Assembly (NCBI RefSeq): GCF_010548245.1
Contig: NZ_JAAGLR010000845.1
Span: forward strand, 1 to 52,023
Source: Streptomyces sp. SID11385
GTDB lineage: Bacteria; Actinomycetota; Actinomycetes; Streptomycetales; Streptomycetaceae
Direction: 5' to 3'
DNA: 52,023 bases
In this document: positions 17,459 to 26,567 of the stretch, piece after piece
How the letters are laid out: each line of letters opens with the position of its first letter
How positions within the stretch are numbered: position 1 is the stretch's first letter
Program-made: the position numbers and the translations under genes
Notes under the pieces: model-generated
The model's input: the letters and a program-made list of their open reading frames with translations, nothing else
Databases searched by the model: none
Told to the model about the DNA's origin: nothing

Positions 17459-18021
17459 GCCTCGCTCTCATCCCACCGAGCCCCGAACTGCGCCTGCACG
17501 TGTCTCTCGCCGCCTGGACCTGGCAGGGTGCCGGACCGGACAACCGCGAGATTGCACGCATCCTGATCACGCACACTCCGGCCCCGACCAACGGCGGCAC
17601 CGCTGCGACGACCGAGGACCACATGCGGCGCTTGTCCGGATGCCTCGGTGGACTGACCGGAGCCCGTGAAGTCATCCCGCGTCTCGGACGTCGTCTGCGG
17701 CTCGTCGGCGACCGCGCGCTGCTGCACGTGCCCGGGGCTTCCCGTCGACTGCCCCTCCCCACTCGCCGCTCCTGGAACGAACTGGTCGCCCGCACCGGCG
17801 AGGCGATCCTCGTGCTCGGTCTCGACGCGCTGCCACAGTCTGCGGACGCCGCTCGCCTCGACACCTACCTGGACGCCGCTCTCGCGGCCAACCGACTGCT
17901 GTTCGGGCGCATCCAGCTCTCGCCGTCGGTGCCGCGCGGTGGCGTCTGCCCGACCTGTGGCGGCAGCGGTACGGACCCGATCTCGGGCCGCGCGTGCCCG
18001 GACTGCTCCCTGCACTGCTGA
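17455..18021 (+). CDS. Protein with C-terminal zinc-binding CxxC pairs, unknown
   Basis: A 188-aa protein that I cannot assign. The first 165 residues are mixed alpha/beta with no recognised motif. The tail has CPTCGGSGTDPISGRACPDC, two CxxC pairs spaced like a DnaJ-type zinc knuckle, which suggests a metal-binding or protein-contact tail. It overlaps the upstream ATPase gene by 4 bp and lies 22 bp before the radical SAM gene, so all four are probably co-transcribed. It could be a partner protein in peptide modification, but that is speculation from position alone. Confidence 0.65.
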   Translation: MSLALIPPSPELRLHVSLAAWTWQGAGPDNREIARILITHTPAPTNGGTAATTEDHMRRLSGCLGGLTGAREVIPRLGRRLRLVGDRALLHVPGASRRLPLPTRRSWNELVARTGEAILVLGLDALPQSADAARLDTYLDAALAANRLLFGRIQLSPSVPRGGVCPTCGGSGTDPISGRACPDCSLHC

Positions 18022-18043
18022 CCCCACCCGCGAAAGGAACGCC

Positions 18044-19174
18044 ATGCACCAGCTCATCGCCGCCCCTTTCCTCGACGGCCACCTCCTGCTCCGCCCCGGA
18101 GCCCGATCCGGGGCCCGCATCCCGGCCACCCACTACGAGCAGCTCCGAGCCGCCGCCGTAAACGCCCAGCCCCTGCCGTCCTGGGCGGTCGACCTGGCGG
18201 CCGACGCCTGGGGCCTCGATGTCGACGGCGCCCCGACGAAGCACACGGTCCTGATCCGGGAGCCGTCCGCGTACGGATACTGCCGGGCCTCCTGGGAGAT
18301 CAACCTCGGGTGCAACTTCGGCTGCAAGCACTGCTACCTCGGCGAACGGCCCTTCTCCAGCCTCACCTGGGAGAACAAGGTCGAGCTCCTCGACATCATG
18401 CGCGAGGCCGGCGTCATCTGGCTCCAGATCACCGGCGGCGAACCGACCATGGACCCGGACTTCCAGAACGCCTACCGGTACGCGTGGCTCAGCGGCATGA
18501 TGCTCACGGTCTCCACCAACGGCTCCCTGCTGTTCCGTCCCGACCTGCTTCAGCTGTTCCGGGAGTGCCCGCCGTACCGCCTCGTCGTCAGCATGTACGG
18601 CGCGAGCGAGGAGTCCTTCGACGCGCTCACCCAGCGGCGCGGAGCCTGGAAGGCGTTCCGGCGGGGGATGGGCGCCGCCCGCGCCGCCGGGCTTCCGCTG
18701 CGTATCAATGTCGTCGTCACGGAGGACAACGCCCGCGAGGCCGACGCGATGGCCGCGCTTGCCCAGGAGTGGGGCGTGGAGCACCACGCGTACACCAACA
18801 TGACCCCGACGATCTACGGCGGCGGCGAACCCCTCCTTGCCCAGTCCGCCGACCACCTCCGCCAGCGCGAACCGTTCGCGGGATGCAACGCCGGCCACAC
18901 GTTCTTCCACGCCGACCCGCACGCCAAGGTCTCGATCTGCAAGGTCGGCCGCGAGGAGCAAATCGACCTTATGGCCGAAGGCGTCGAAGGACTGCGACGG
19001 CTCGGCACGATCGCCGACCGCCTGATGCTTCGCACCGGAGGGTGCGAGGGCTGCGCCCTGTCCGGCACCTGCCGGGTCTGCCGCCCCCTGGCCAAGCACT
19101 ACCAGGAGGCGAAGGCGCCGCTGCACAGCTACTGCCAGCACGGAGACACACAGAAAGAGAAGGTGACCCCATGA
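18044..19174 (+). CDS. Radical SAM enzyme with SPASM-like C-terminus (candidate peptide maturase)
   Basis: A 376-aa enzyme. The radical SAM cluster motif CxxxCxxC is CNFGCKHC at about residues 91-98, followed by a GGEP motif (LQITGGEPTMD) and the VSTNGS and MYGASEESFD strands of the barrel. The C-terminal region has CNAGHTFFHADPHAKVSICK and a cysteine series CEGCALSGTCRVC... SYC, consistent with an auxiliary Fe-S (SPASM/Twitch) domain. Residues 1-80 could be a leader-binding region. The start follows GAAAGGA. Its stop overlaps the start of a 55-codon peptide gene, the arrangement expected for a RiPP maturase and its precursor. The exact reaction (thioether, C-C crosslink, epimerisation) cannot be told from sequence. 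Confidence 0.85.
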   Translation: MHQLIAAPFLDGHLLLRPGARSGARIPATHYEQLRAAAVNAQPLPSWAVDLAADAWGLDVDGAPTKHTVLIREPSAYGYCRASWEINLGCNFGCKHCYLGERPFSSLTWENKVELLDIMREAGVIWLQITGGEPTMDPDFQNAYRYAWLSGMMLTVSTNGSLLFRPDLLQLFRECPPYRLVVSMYGASEESFDALTQRRGAWKAFRRGMGAARAAGLPLRINVVVTEDNAREADAMAALAQEWGVEHHAYTNMTPTIYGGGEPLLAQSADHLRQREPFAGCNAGHTFFHADPHAKVSICKVGREEQIDLMAEGVEGLRRLGTIADRLMLRTGGCEGCALSGTCRVCRPLAKHYQEAKAPLHSYCQHGDTQKEKVTP

Positions 19175-19338
19175 CGCCCGGACCCGTACCGGTACAGATC
19201 CTGACCGCGCCGCCCAGCAGCGCCCGCCGCGCGGCGCCCCCGGTGGCCTCGGCCGCCGTGACGCTCGTCGCGGACCTCGACGACGTCGTCGAGAGCGCCG
19301 AGTGCTCCTGCGACGCCGGCGACGACAACCCCTTCTGA
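19171..19338 (+). CDS. Candidate RiPP precursor peptide
   Basis: A 55-aa peptide whose ATG overlaps the radical SAM stop (ATGA). The N-terminal part is Pro/Ala/Val-rich and lacks Cys; it then becomes acidic (ADLDDVVESAE) and ends in CSCDAGDDNPF. Two closely spaced cysteines followed by Asp, Asn and a terminal Phe would suit thioether or other side-chain crosslinking by the upstream enzyme. A strong hairpin follows within 20 bp, ending the operon here. The small size, coupling and Cys-containing tail argue for a precursor. A small accessory protein is the alternative. Confidence 0.65.
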   Translation: MTPGPVPVQILTAPPSSARRAAPPVASAAVTLVADLDDVVESAECSCDAGDDNPF

Positions 19339-19354
19339 CCCGCAGCCGGCCCAC

Positions 19355-19388
19355 GCGCTCCGGCCCGTCCACCGACGGGCCGGAGCGC
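19355..19388 (+). terminator. Strong hairpin after the peptide gene
   Basis: A 15-bp perfect stem (GCGCTCCGGCCCGTC at 19355-19369 with 19374-19388) has a 4-nt loop. It has no T-tract, as is common in Streptomyces. It separates the radical SAM operon from the GNAT gene. Confidence 0.7.
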
Positions 19389-19415
19389 CCTCACGTACAG
19401 CGCTAAGGTGACCGC

Positions 19416-20282
19416 ATGGTCTTCCGCTGGGACTGGCTCCGCCCCGTGCTCACCGCACCGGTCGTGCCCACCCTCGGGCCTGTACACCCGCAGGCCCTGT
19501 CGGTGGACCTCTTCGAAGCCACCCTCCTTGTGGCCGCCGACCGGAGCTTCCTGCCGTACGACAAGGACCGCCGCTGGGGCGCGGAGAAGCAGGAGGCTGT
19601 CCTCGTCGACGATGTGGTCCATCACCCCGACCACACGCTCATCCCCACCCTGCTGACCCGCGGCGGGCGAACAGTGAAAGTCTTCGCCTACGGTCAACGA
19701 GGAGACGTGCTCGACCAGGCCGCCGAGCTCGCGGGAAAGCTCGCGGCAGTTCACGGAGCAGCCACTGCGCGCGTTGTCCGGCCGTTGGGCCCGGAGACGC
19801 CGCATCCTCGTGGGGTCCGCATCCAGCTCCAGGACTTCACGGCGCGGCACTACTCCCCCTCCGTTGGCCCCGTCCGGCGGCTCGAAGACTGGCCCCTCCC
19901 CGTCCGCCGCACCTTCACCACCTTCGCCCAAACCATGGCGGCCGACGGCTTCGCCTTCCTCGACCGGCAGATGAGGGCCAAGGGATGCGGCCCGGTCCTC
20001 GTGGCCGTGCTGGAGGACCGTGTTGTCGGTGCCATCGGCCCCATGGAGATCTGCCCCGACCCCACAGGCATGGCCCAGCTCATGCCGCAGTACTTCGCCG
20101 TAGACCCTGACGCGCGCGGGCACGGTCTCGGCCGGCACTTGTGGCGTGCTGCCATGCACTGGGGCCAGACACACGGCGCGACCTACCAACTCCTCCAGAC
20201 CGAAGTCGGCGGTGCGTCCGACCACCTTTGCCGCAACGAAGGGCTCACCATGCTGGGCTTTCTGCACGCCAGGACGGTCTGA
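19416..20282 (+). CDS. GNAT-family N-acetyltransferase
   Basis: A 288-aa protein. The N-terminal 120 residues are not recognised. The C-terminal half is a GNAT fold that transfers an acyl group from acyl-CoA to an amine: PVLVAVLEDRVVGAIGPMEI (strands 2-4), YFAVDPDARGHGLGRHLWRA (motif A with the Q/RxxGxG/A pyrophosphate loop RGHGLG) and a closing strand GLTMLGFLHART. The start has AAGGTGA upstream. It is separated from the peptide gene by a hairpin and probably has its own promoter. It may modify the peptide product or give self-resistance, but it could be unrelated cargo. The substrate cannot be predicted. Confidence 0.8.
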   Translation: MVFRWDWLRPVLTAPVVPTLGPVHPQALSVDLFEATLLVAADRSFLPYDKDRRWGAEKQEAVLVDDVVHHPDHTLIPTLLTRGGRTVKVFAYGQRGDVLDQAAELAGKLAAVHGAATARVVRPLGPETPHPRGVRIQLQDFTARHYSPSVGPVRRLEDWPLPVRRTFTTFAQTMAADGFAFLDRQMRAKGCGPVLVAVLEDRVVGAIGPMEICPDPTGMAQLMPQYFAVDPDARGHGLGRHLWRAAMHWGQTHGATYQLLQTEVGGASDHLCRNEGLTMLGFLHARTV

Positions 20283-20323
20283 CACGAGCCTGGCGCACTG
20301 CACCGACTACCGATCGGCCGCCA

Positions 20324-20347
20324 TGTGTCAGAGGGACACGCTAGCCT
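20324..20347 (+). promoter_or_regulatory. hsdM promoter with XRE-type operator
   Basis: TGTGTC-AGAGG-GACACG (20324-20340) has the same 6-5-6 layout as the operator at the XRE gene. A TAGCCT -10 box (20342-20347) ends six bases before the hsdM GTG, so the mRNA may be leaderless. This is the same -10-to-start spacing as at the XRE gene. Confidence 0.5.
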
Positions 20348-20353
20348 GCTTGC

Positions 20354-21874
20354 GTGATTACAGGTGAGCTGAAGAGCAAGATCGACCGACTCTGGGGCGC
20401 CTTCTGGTCTGGCGGGATCTCCAACCCATTGGAGGTCATCGAGCAGATCACCTACCTGATGTTCATCCGGCGCCTGGACATCCTGGAGCAGGCCAAGGAG
20501 AACAAGGCCAATCGCACCGGACGGCCGGTCGAGAACCCGATCTACACGGACGACACCAAGGTCCTGCGCTGGTCGGTGTTCATCAACGAGTCCCCCGAGA
20601 ACATGCTCACGCGTGTACGAGACGGCGTCTTCCCTTGGCTGCGCACGCTGGGCGGTGAGGACTCCACCTACGCGCACCACATGAAGGACGCCCGCTTCAC
20701 CATCACCACCTCGAACTTGCTCGCCAAGGCCGTCGACATGATCAACGGCATCGACATGGGCGACAAGGACACCAAGGGCGATCTGTACGAGTACATGCTC
20801 GGCAAGATCGCCACGGCAGGGCAGAACGGCCAGTTTCGTACGCCCCGGCACATCATCCAGCTGATGGTGGAGATGATGGCCCCGCAGCCGGGCGACGAGA
20901 TCTGCGACCCGGCGTGCGGTACGGCCGGCTTCCTGGTCTCCTCCGCCGAGTATGTGGAGCGCACCCATCGCGAGGCGCTGCTCGTGCCGGCCCAGCGGCA
21001 GCACTTCAACGAGAGCATGTTCCACGGCTTCGACTTTGACAGCACCATGCTTCGCATCGGCAGCATGAATATGCTGCTGCACTCAGTCGAGAACCCCGAC
21101 ATCCGATACCGCGACTCGCTTGCGCAGAGCGCGGCGGGCGAGGTCGACCGGTACTCCCTCATCCTCGCTAACCCGCCCTTCGCTGGCAGCCTTGACTATG
21201 ACTCGACGGCGGCCGACTTGCAGAAGGTGGTCAAGACCAAGAAGACCGAGCTGCTGTTCCTTGCGCTGTTCCTGCGCCTCCTCAAGCCTGGTGGTCGGGC
21301 TGCGGTCATCGTGCCCGAGGGGGTGCTGTTTGGCTCTAGCAAGGCACATAAGGAGCTGCGGAAACTGCTTGTTGAAGGCCACAAGCTGGACGCGGTGGTA
21401 AAGCTGCCAAGCGGCGTCTTCAAGCCGTACTCGGGGGTGTCAACAGCGATCCTGTTCTTCACTAAGACCAACAGTGGAGGCACGGATAACGTGTGGTTTT
21501 ACGAAGTCATGGCAGACGGTCTTAGCCTTGACGACAAGCGTACCCCGCAACTGCCGGAGGACAAAGTTGGGGCGCTGGTCGATAGCGATGCGTTGAGCGA
21601 GTCCGAACACGCCAGGAATAACCTGCCCGACGTGCTTTCACGTTGGAGACGTCGCAACGGCAGCGAGCAGAACCGGGCACGGACCGATCAGAGCTTCTGC
21701 GTACCTAAAGCTGATATTGCCGACCAAGGATACGATCTGAGTCTCAGTCGGTACAAGGAGATCGTCCACGAAGAGGTTGATCATCAGACACCGAACGAGA
21801 TCATGGAAGAGCTCGCTCAGATTGAGGCAGAGATCCAGCAGGGTATGAGTGAACTGAAGGGGATGCTGGGATGA
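20354..21874 (+). CDS. hsdM: Type I restriction-modification methyltransferase subunit
   Basis: A 506-aa N6-adenine methyltransferase. It has the N-terminal HsdM helical domain (MITGELKSKIDRLWGAFWSGG), the conserved linker region GQFRTPRHIIQLMVEMM, the SAM-binding motif I CDPACGTAGFLV and the catalytic motif IV ANPPF (NPPF). With HsdS it methylates one adenine per strand of a bipartite site and thereby protects host DNA. Length is typical. The GTG start is leaderless (see the promoter entry). It ends in an ATGA overlap with hsdS. Confidence 0.95.
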   Translation: MITGELKSKIDRLWGAFWSGGISNPLEVIEQITYLMFIRRLDILEQAKENKANRTGRPVENPIYTDDTKVLRWSVFINESPENMLTRVRDGVFPWLRTLGGEDSTYAHHMKDARFTITTSNLLAKAVDMINGIDMGDKDTKGDLYEYMLGKIATAGQNGQFRTPRHIIQLMVEMMAPQPGDEICDPACGTAGFLVSSAEYVERTHREALLVPAQRQHFNESMFHGFDFDSTMLRIGSMNMLLHSVENPDIRYRDSLAQSAAGEVDRYSLILANPPFAGSLDYDSTAADLQKVVKTKKTELLFLALFLRLLKPGGRAAVIVPEGVLFGSSKAHKELRKLLVEGHKLDAVVKLPSGVFKPYSGVSTAILFFTKTNSGGTDNVWFYEVMADGLSLDDKRTPQLPEDKVGALVDSDALSESEHARNNLPDVLSRWRRRNGSEQNRARTDQSFCVPKADIADQGYDLSLSRYKEIVHEEVDHQTPNEIMEELAQIEAEIQQGMSELKGMLG

Positions 21875-23019
21875 GTCTACCTTCGGCTTGGTCAAGGGTT
21901 ACGCTTGGCGAAATCTGTGAATTTAAATACGGAAAGAGTTTGCCTGCGAAATCGCGTATCCCCGGAGACTTTCACGTATACGGATCAAACGGAGTGGTCG
22001 GAACCCATGTGAAACCTTTCACTTCGGGTCCCGTGGTCGTGATTGGCCGAAAGGGGTCGTTTGGTGAGATTCACTATTCAAAGAACCCTTGTTGGCCGAT
22101 CGACACTACCTATTACATCGATGTGAATTCGACGCAGTGTGATCTGAAATGGTTGTCCTATGTGCTGCCGTCTCTTGGCTTGACTACCCTGAATCGCGCA
22201 GCCGCGATTCCTGGGCTCAATCGTGAAGACGCTTACCGGCAGCCCCTGTCTTTGCCCCCGCTTGCCGAGCAGCGCCGCATCGTGCAGGTGCTGGAGCGCG
22301 TAGACGCACTCCGCTCCAAGCGGCAACAAGCTGTTGCTCTCCTCGACCGCCTCACTCAGTCCATCTTCCTCGAAATGTTCGGCAACCCGCGCGAAAACCC
22401 TAATGGTTGGCCTGTGGATAGCCTGGCCAATCTGGCTGACTCGGATGACCGAATCAATTACGGTGTCGTCCAGCCGGGTGATGATTTCTCGGAGGGTGTC
22501 CCTCTTGTGCGCGTAGGCGACCTCTCCGGCGGGCGAGTGGACCGCTCCGCAATCAAGAGGATCGCCCCTCAGATCGAGGCGAAATATTCGCGGTCTCGTC
22601 TCCGGGGGAACGAAATTCTGGTTGGCTGCGTCGGTTCTATTGGATCGGTCGCTCTTGTGGGTAAGTCTGATGTCGGGTCTAATATTGCGCGTGCTGTCGC
22701 GCGGATCCCGATCTCGGACGTTCCGCTGCGAGAGTATTTGGCCGAGCATCTTCGCTCAGCGAGCGTTCAGCAGTACTTCAGGGATGAACTGCGCACGGTT
22801 GCGCAGCCCACTCTTAACATCAAGCAACTTTCAGAGACAGTTGTCATGGTTCCCCCTGTGAAGGTGCAGGTGGATTTCGGGACCCGAATTGCGGAAGTCC
22901 GTAGGCAGAAGCATAGGCAGTCGGTGCATCGCTCCTTGCTTGATTCCCTGTTCATCTCGCTTCAGCATCGCGCATTGCGTGATGAGCTATGGGTGAATGC
23001 CGATCCGATTACCGCCTGA
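21871..23019 (+). CDS. hsdS: Type I restriction-modification specificity subunit
   Basis: A 382-aa protein with two target recognition domains (about 1-125 and 170-330) separated and followed by conserved helical spacers (LPPLAEQRRIVQVLERVDAL then RSKRQQAVALLDRLTQSIF; the C-terminal spacer is VDFGTRIAEVRRQKHRQ). Each recognition domain reads half of a bipartite DNA site. The DNA is visibly richer in A/T than its neighbours (for example 21909-21960 and 22440-22720), as is usual for recognition domains acquired by recombination. The start overlaps hsdM. Confidence 0.93.
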   Translation: MSLPSAWSRVTLGEICEFKYGKSLPAKSRIPGDFHVYGSNGVVGTHVKPFTSGPVVVIGRKGSFGEIHYSKNPCWPIDTTYYIDVNSTQCDLKWLSYVLPSLGLTTLNRAAAIPGLNREDAYRQPLSLPPLAEQRRIVQVLERVDALRSKRQQAVALLDRLTQSIFLEMFGNPRENPNGWPVDSLANLADSDDRINYGVVQPGDDFSEGVPLVRVGDLSGGRVDRSAIKRIAPQIEAKYSRSRLRGNEILVGCVGSIGSVALVGKSDVGSNIARAVARIPISDVPLREYLAEHLRSASVQQYFRDELRTVAQPTLNIKQLSETVVMVPPVKVQVDFGTRIAEVRRQKHRQSVHRSLLDSLFISLQHRALRDELWVNADPITA

Positions 23020-23081
23020 ACTTTGGTACTCACGTACCGCTTCGTCCTGCTCTCTGCCCCCAGTGTCGAAAGGTTACTTCC

Positions 23082-26000
23082 GTGAGCAACTTCGGGTTCC
23101 TTCAGGCCGAGTGGCCTGAGCTTCACCGCGAGGCCGTGCACGCCGAGCGACTGTCCTACGCGGACCCCAGGGCATCCGCGTTTTACGCGCGGCGGGTGCT
23201 GGAGCTTGCGGTGACGTGGATGTTCGAGGCGGACGACACGCTCAAGCTGCCGTACCAGGATGACCTGGCGGCGCTGATTGCCGAGCCGACGCTGGTGAAG
23301 GTAGCTGGCCCTGCGATCCGGGCGAAGATGGACGTGATTCGGCGGCAGGGCAATGCCGCCGTACATCGCAAGACGCCCATCGCTCCGAAAGACGCGGTGC
23401 GCACGGTCGCCGAGCTGTTCCACGTCCTGTACTGGATGGCCCGCACTTACACCCGCGACCAGGCCCAACTTCCCGCGTCCACTCTCGCGTTCGACACTGC
23501 GCTGATACCGCGGCCCGTCCCGGCCGAGGTGCGGATCGCCAAGCAGGCCGAGCTGAAGGCGCAGGCCGAGAAGTACGCCGAGCAGGATGCCGCGCTGGCC
23601 GCCGAGCGGAAGAAGAATCAGGACCTCGACGCAGAGATCGCCCAGCTGCGTGCACAGGTCAAGGCGGCCAAGGCAGCGAACGAGGCGCAGCCGGACACTC
23701 ACGACTACAACGAGGCCGAGACTCGCTCGCTCATCATCGACCTCCTGCTCAAGGAGGCCGGCTGGGCGCTGGACCAGCCGAGGGACCGCGAGTACCCGGT
23801 CACGGGACTGCCGACCTCGGCCGCGCCTTCCGGCAAGGGCAAGGTCGACTACGTTCTGTGGGACGACGACGGCAAGCCCCTGGCCGTCGTCGAGGCGAAG
23901 CGGACCACGCGCGACCCGAAGCAGGGCAAGTACCAGGCGACGCTCTACGCCGATGCTCTGGAAGCGCAGTTCAAGCAGCGGCCGGTGATCTTCTACACCA
24001 ACGGCTATCGCACGTACCTGTTCGATGACCTTAACTACCCGCCCCGCGAGGTCCAGGGCTTCTACACCAAGGACGAGCTGCGCCTCCTGATCCAGCGCAG
24101 GGCCAGCCGCCGCAACCTCGCCAAGCTGCCGATCAACGAGCAGATCGCTGGCCGTCACTACCAGTCCCGTGCAATACGACGGATCGCCGATTCCTTCGAG
24201 AAGGATTCGCTGCGCCACGCTCTGCTCGTGATGGCGACCGGCTCCGGCAAGACCCGCACCGTGATCGCGCTCAGCGACCTGATGATGCGCGCCAATTGGG
24301 CCAAGCGCATCCTCTTCCTTGCCGACCGCAAGGCCCTGGTCAAGCAGGCCACCAACGAGTTCAAGAAGCATCTCCCCGGTGCCAACCCGGTGAACCTGCT
24401 GGAGGAGAAGGACCCGCATTCGCGGGTGTTCGTCTCCACCTACCCGACCATGATGAACCTGATCGACCAGACCGACGCCGATGGGCGGCGCATCTTCGGC
24501 CCCGGCTTCTTCGACCTGATCGTTATCGACGAGGCGCATCGCTCGATCTACCAGCGATACGGCGCGATCTTCGACTACTTCGACTCGCTCCTCGTCGGCC
24601 TGACCGCGACGCCCAAGGACGAGGTCGACCGCAACACCTACCGTCGCTTCGAACTTGAAGACGGCGTGCCCACCGACGTCTACAGCCTGGACGAGGCCGT
24701 GGCCGAGGGGTACCTCGTGGCGCCGCGGGCCGTCGATGTCCCGCTGAAGTTCCAGCGGGGCGGCATCAAGTACGACGACCTATCCGACGAGGACAAGGAG
24801 AAGTGGGACGAGACGGAGTGGAATGAGGACGGTGACGTCCCTGACGAGATCACCACGGAGGAACTGAACAAGTACCTCTTCAACGCGGACACCGTCGACA
24901 AGGTCCTGCAGACCCTCATGACGCACGGCCTGAAGGTCGACGGCGGCGACAAGCTCGGCAAGACCATAGTCTTCGCCGCCAACAACCACCACGCCGAGTT
25001 CATCGCCGAGCGGTTCGACAAGAACTACCCGCATCTCAAGGGTGCCTTCGCGCAGGTCATCACCTACCGCAAGGAGTATGCCCAGAGCCTGATCGACAAG
25101 TTCTCCGACGCTGCGGAGCTTCCCCAGATCGCCATCTCCGTGGACATGCTGGACACCGGCATCGACGTCCCCGAAGTCGTCAACCTCGTCTTCTTCAAGC
25201 TGGTGCGCTCCAAGACCAAGTTCTGGCAGATGATCGGCCGTGGTACCCGCCTCGCGCCCGACCTCTTTGGCCCGAACCGCAGCAAGGACGGCTTCCTGGT
25301 CTTCGACCTGTGCCAGAACATCGAGTTCTTCAACCAGAACCTGATGCGCGCCGAAGGCAAGGTCGCCCCCTCGCTGAGCCAGCGGATCTTTGAGCGCCGA
25401 GCGGACCTGCTTCTCGCCCTCGATGACAGCTCCGTCCGCGATCGCCAAGCAGCTGCAGTGATCGCTACGCGGCCTGAGTCCGACGGCACCGTCAGCGACT
25501 CCGGTCTGCGCTGGGATCTCGCCACTCGACTGCATGACGAGGTCACGGCGATGAACCCGGAGAACTTCCTGGTCCGCCCGCACCGCGAACAGGTCGAGAA
25601 CTTCGCCGACTTCGACGCCTGGCTGGAGTTCACGCCCGACGCGCACGGCGAGGTCATCGACCACCTCGCCGGACTCCCGACCGCCTTCCGCGACAAGGGC
25701 GACGCCGGCGAGGAGGCCAAGCGGTTCGACCTGCTCGCGCTCCGCCTCCAGCTGGCCGTCGCAAACGGGGACCCGGGCTTCACGCGGTTGCGGGATCAGG
25801 TCAGGGAGATCGCGTCCGCCCTGCTCGATCAGTTGACCATTCCCGCGATCAAGGCCCAGCAGGTCCTGCTCGACGAGGTCGCGGGCGACGAGTGGTGGCA
25901 GGACGTGACGCTGCCCCTGCTGGAGACCATGCGCCGTCGTCTGCGCGGCCTGGTACGGCTGATCGAGAAGACCAAGCGCGGCATCGTGTACACCGACTTC

Positions 26001-26543
26001 GAGGACGAGCTGGGCGAGTTGACCGCTGCCACGCTCACCGGCATGGAGATCGGTACCGACCTCACCCGCTTCGAGCAGAAGATCCGTATCTACCTGAACA
26101 CGCACCAGGATCAGCTTGCCGTCCAGAAGATCCGCCGCAACAAGCAGATCACGGCTCTGGACCTGTCGGAGCTGGAGAAGATCTTCGTTGAGGCCGGCCT
26201 CGGCACCACCGCGGACATCGACTACATCAAGGACGCCAAGGGCGGCCTCGGCCTCTTCCTCCGGTCGCTGACTGGCCTGGAGCGAGAGGCGGCGGCTCTG
26301 GCCTTCGACACCTTCCAGCAGGGCAAGGCGTTCACGGCCAACCAACTCCGATTCGTCAACGAGCTGATCGACTACCTGGCGCGCAACGGCACGATAGACG
26401 TTGACGCGCTGTACGAGTCGCCGTTCACCGCGCTCGCCCCGACCGGCCCCGAGGCGATCTTCCCGGAGGCCGAGGTGGACGTCATGGTGTCCGTCATTCA
26501 CTCGATCCGCTCGACCGCCGTCGCCGACGAGGGCGTGGCGTAG
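23082..26543 (+). CDS. hsdR: Type I restriction endonuclease, EcoEI-like HsdR
   Basis: A 1153-aa motor/nuclease subunit. I chose GTG 23082, with GAAAGG eight bases upstream; the longer frame to 22989 overlaps the hsdS end. Domains: N-terminal DUF4145-like region (1-130); coiled coil; PD-(D/E)XK nuclease KVDYVLWDDDGKPLAVVEAK; SF2 helicase with Walker A MATGSGKTRTV, DEAH box IVIDEAHRS, motif III GLTATP, motif V DMLDTGIDVPEVVN and motif VI FWQMIGRGTRL; a C-terminal EcoEI-type domain. It translocates DNA and cleaves unmethylated DNA far from the site. It lies 62 bp downstream of hsdS in the same direction. Confidence 0.95.
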   Translation: MSNFGFLQAEWPELHREAVHAERLSYADPRASAFYARRVLELAVTWMFEADDTLKLPYQDDLAALIAEPTLVKVAGPAIRAKMDVIRRQGNAAVHRKTPIAPKDAVRTVAELFHVLYWMARTYTRDQAQLPASTLAFDTALIPRPVPAEVRIAKQAELKAQAEKYAEQDAALAAERKKNQDLDAEIAQLRAQVKAAKAANEAQPDTHDYNEAETRSLIIDLLLKEAGWALDQPRDREYPVTGLPTSAAPSGKGKVDYVLWDDDGKPLAVVEAKRTTRDPKQGKYQATLYADALEAQFKQRPVIFYTNGYRTYLFDDLNYPPREVQGFYTKDELRLLIQRRASRRNLAKLPINEQIAGRHYQSRAIRRIADSFEKDSLRHALLVMATGSGKTRTVIALSDLMMRANWAKRILFLADRKALVKQATNEFKKHLPGANPVNLLEEKDPHSRVFVSTYPTMMNLIDQTDADGRRIFGPGFFDLIVIDEAHRSIYQRYGAIFDYFDSLLVGLTATPKDEVDRNTYRRFELEDGVPTDVYSLDEAVAEGYLVAPRAVDVPLKFQRGGIKYDDLSDEDKEKWDETEWNEDGDVPDEITTEELNKYLFNADTVDKVLQTLMTHGLKVDGGDKLGKTIVFAANNHHAEFIAERFDKNYPHLKGAFAQVITYRKEYAQSLIDKFSDAAELPQIAISVDMLDTGIDVPEVVNLVFFKLVRSKTKFWQMIGRGTRLAPDLFGPNRSKDGFLVFDLCQNIEFFNQNLMRAEGKVAPSLSQRIFERRADLLLALDDSSVRDRQAAAVIATRPESDGTVSDSGLRWDLATRLHDEVTAMNPENFLVRPHREQVENFADFDAWLEFTPDAHGEVIDHLAGLPTAFRDKGDAGEEAKRFDLLALRLQLAVANGDPGFTRLRDQVREIASALLDQLTIPAIKAQQVLLDEVAGDEWWQDVTLPLLETMRRRLRGLVRLIEKTKRGIVYTDFEDELGELTAATLTGMEIGTDLTRFEQKIRIYLNTHQDQLAVQKIRRNKQITALDLSELEKIFVEAGLGTTADIDYIKDAKGGLGLFLRSLTGLEREAAALAFDTFQQGKAFTANQLRFVNELIDYLARNGTIDVDALYESPFTALAPTGPEAIFPEAEVDVMVSVIHSIRSTAVADEGVA

Positions 26544-26567
26544 CCAGCTCGGTAGGGAGGAGAAGCA

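Noticed and set aside
22962..26501. Long minus-strand frames opposite hsdR
   Set aside because: Composition (Leu/Val/Arg-rich, no motifs) mirrors the real hsdR codons; there is no ribosome site.
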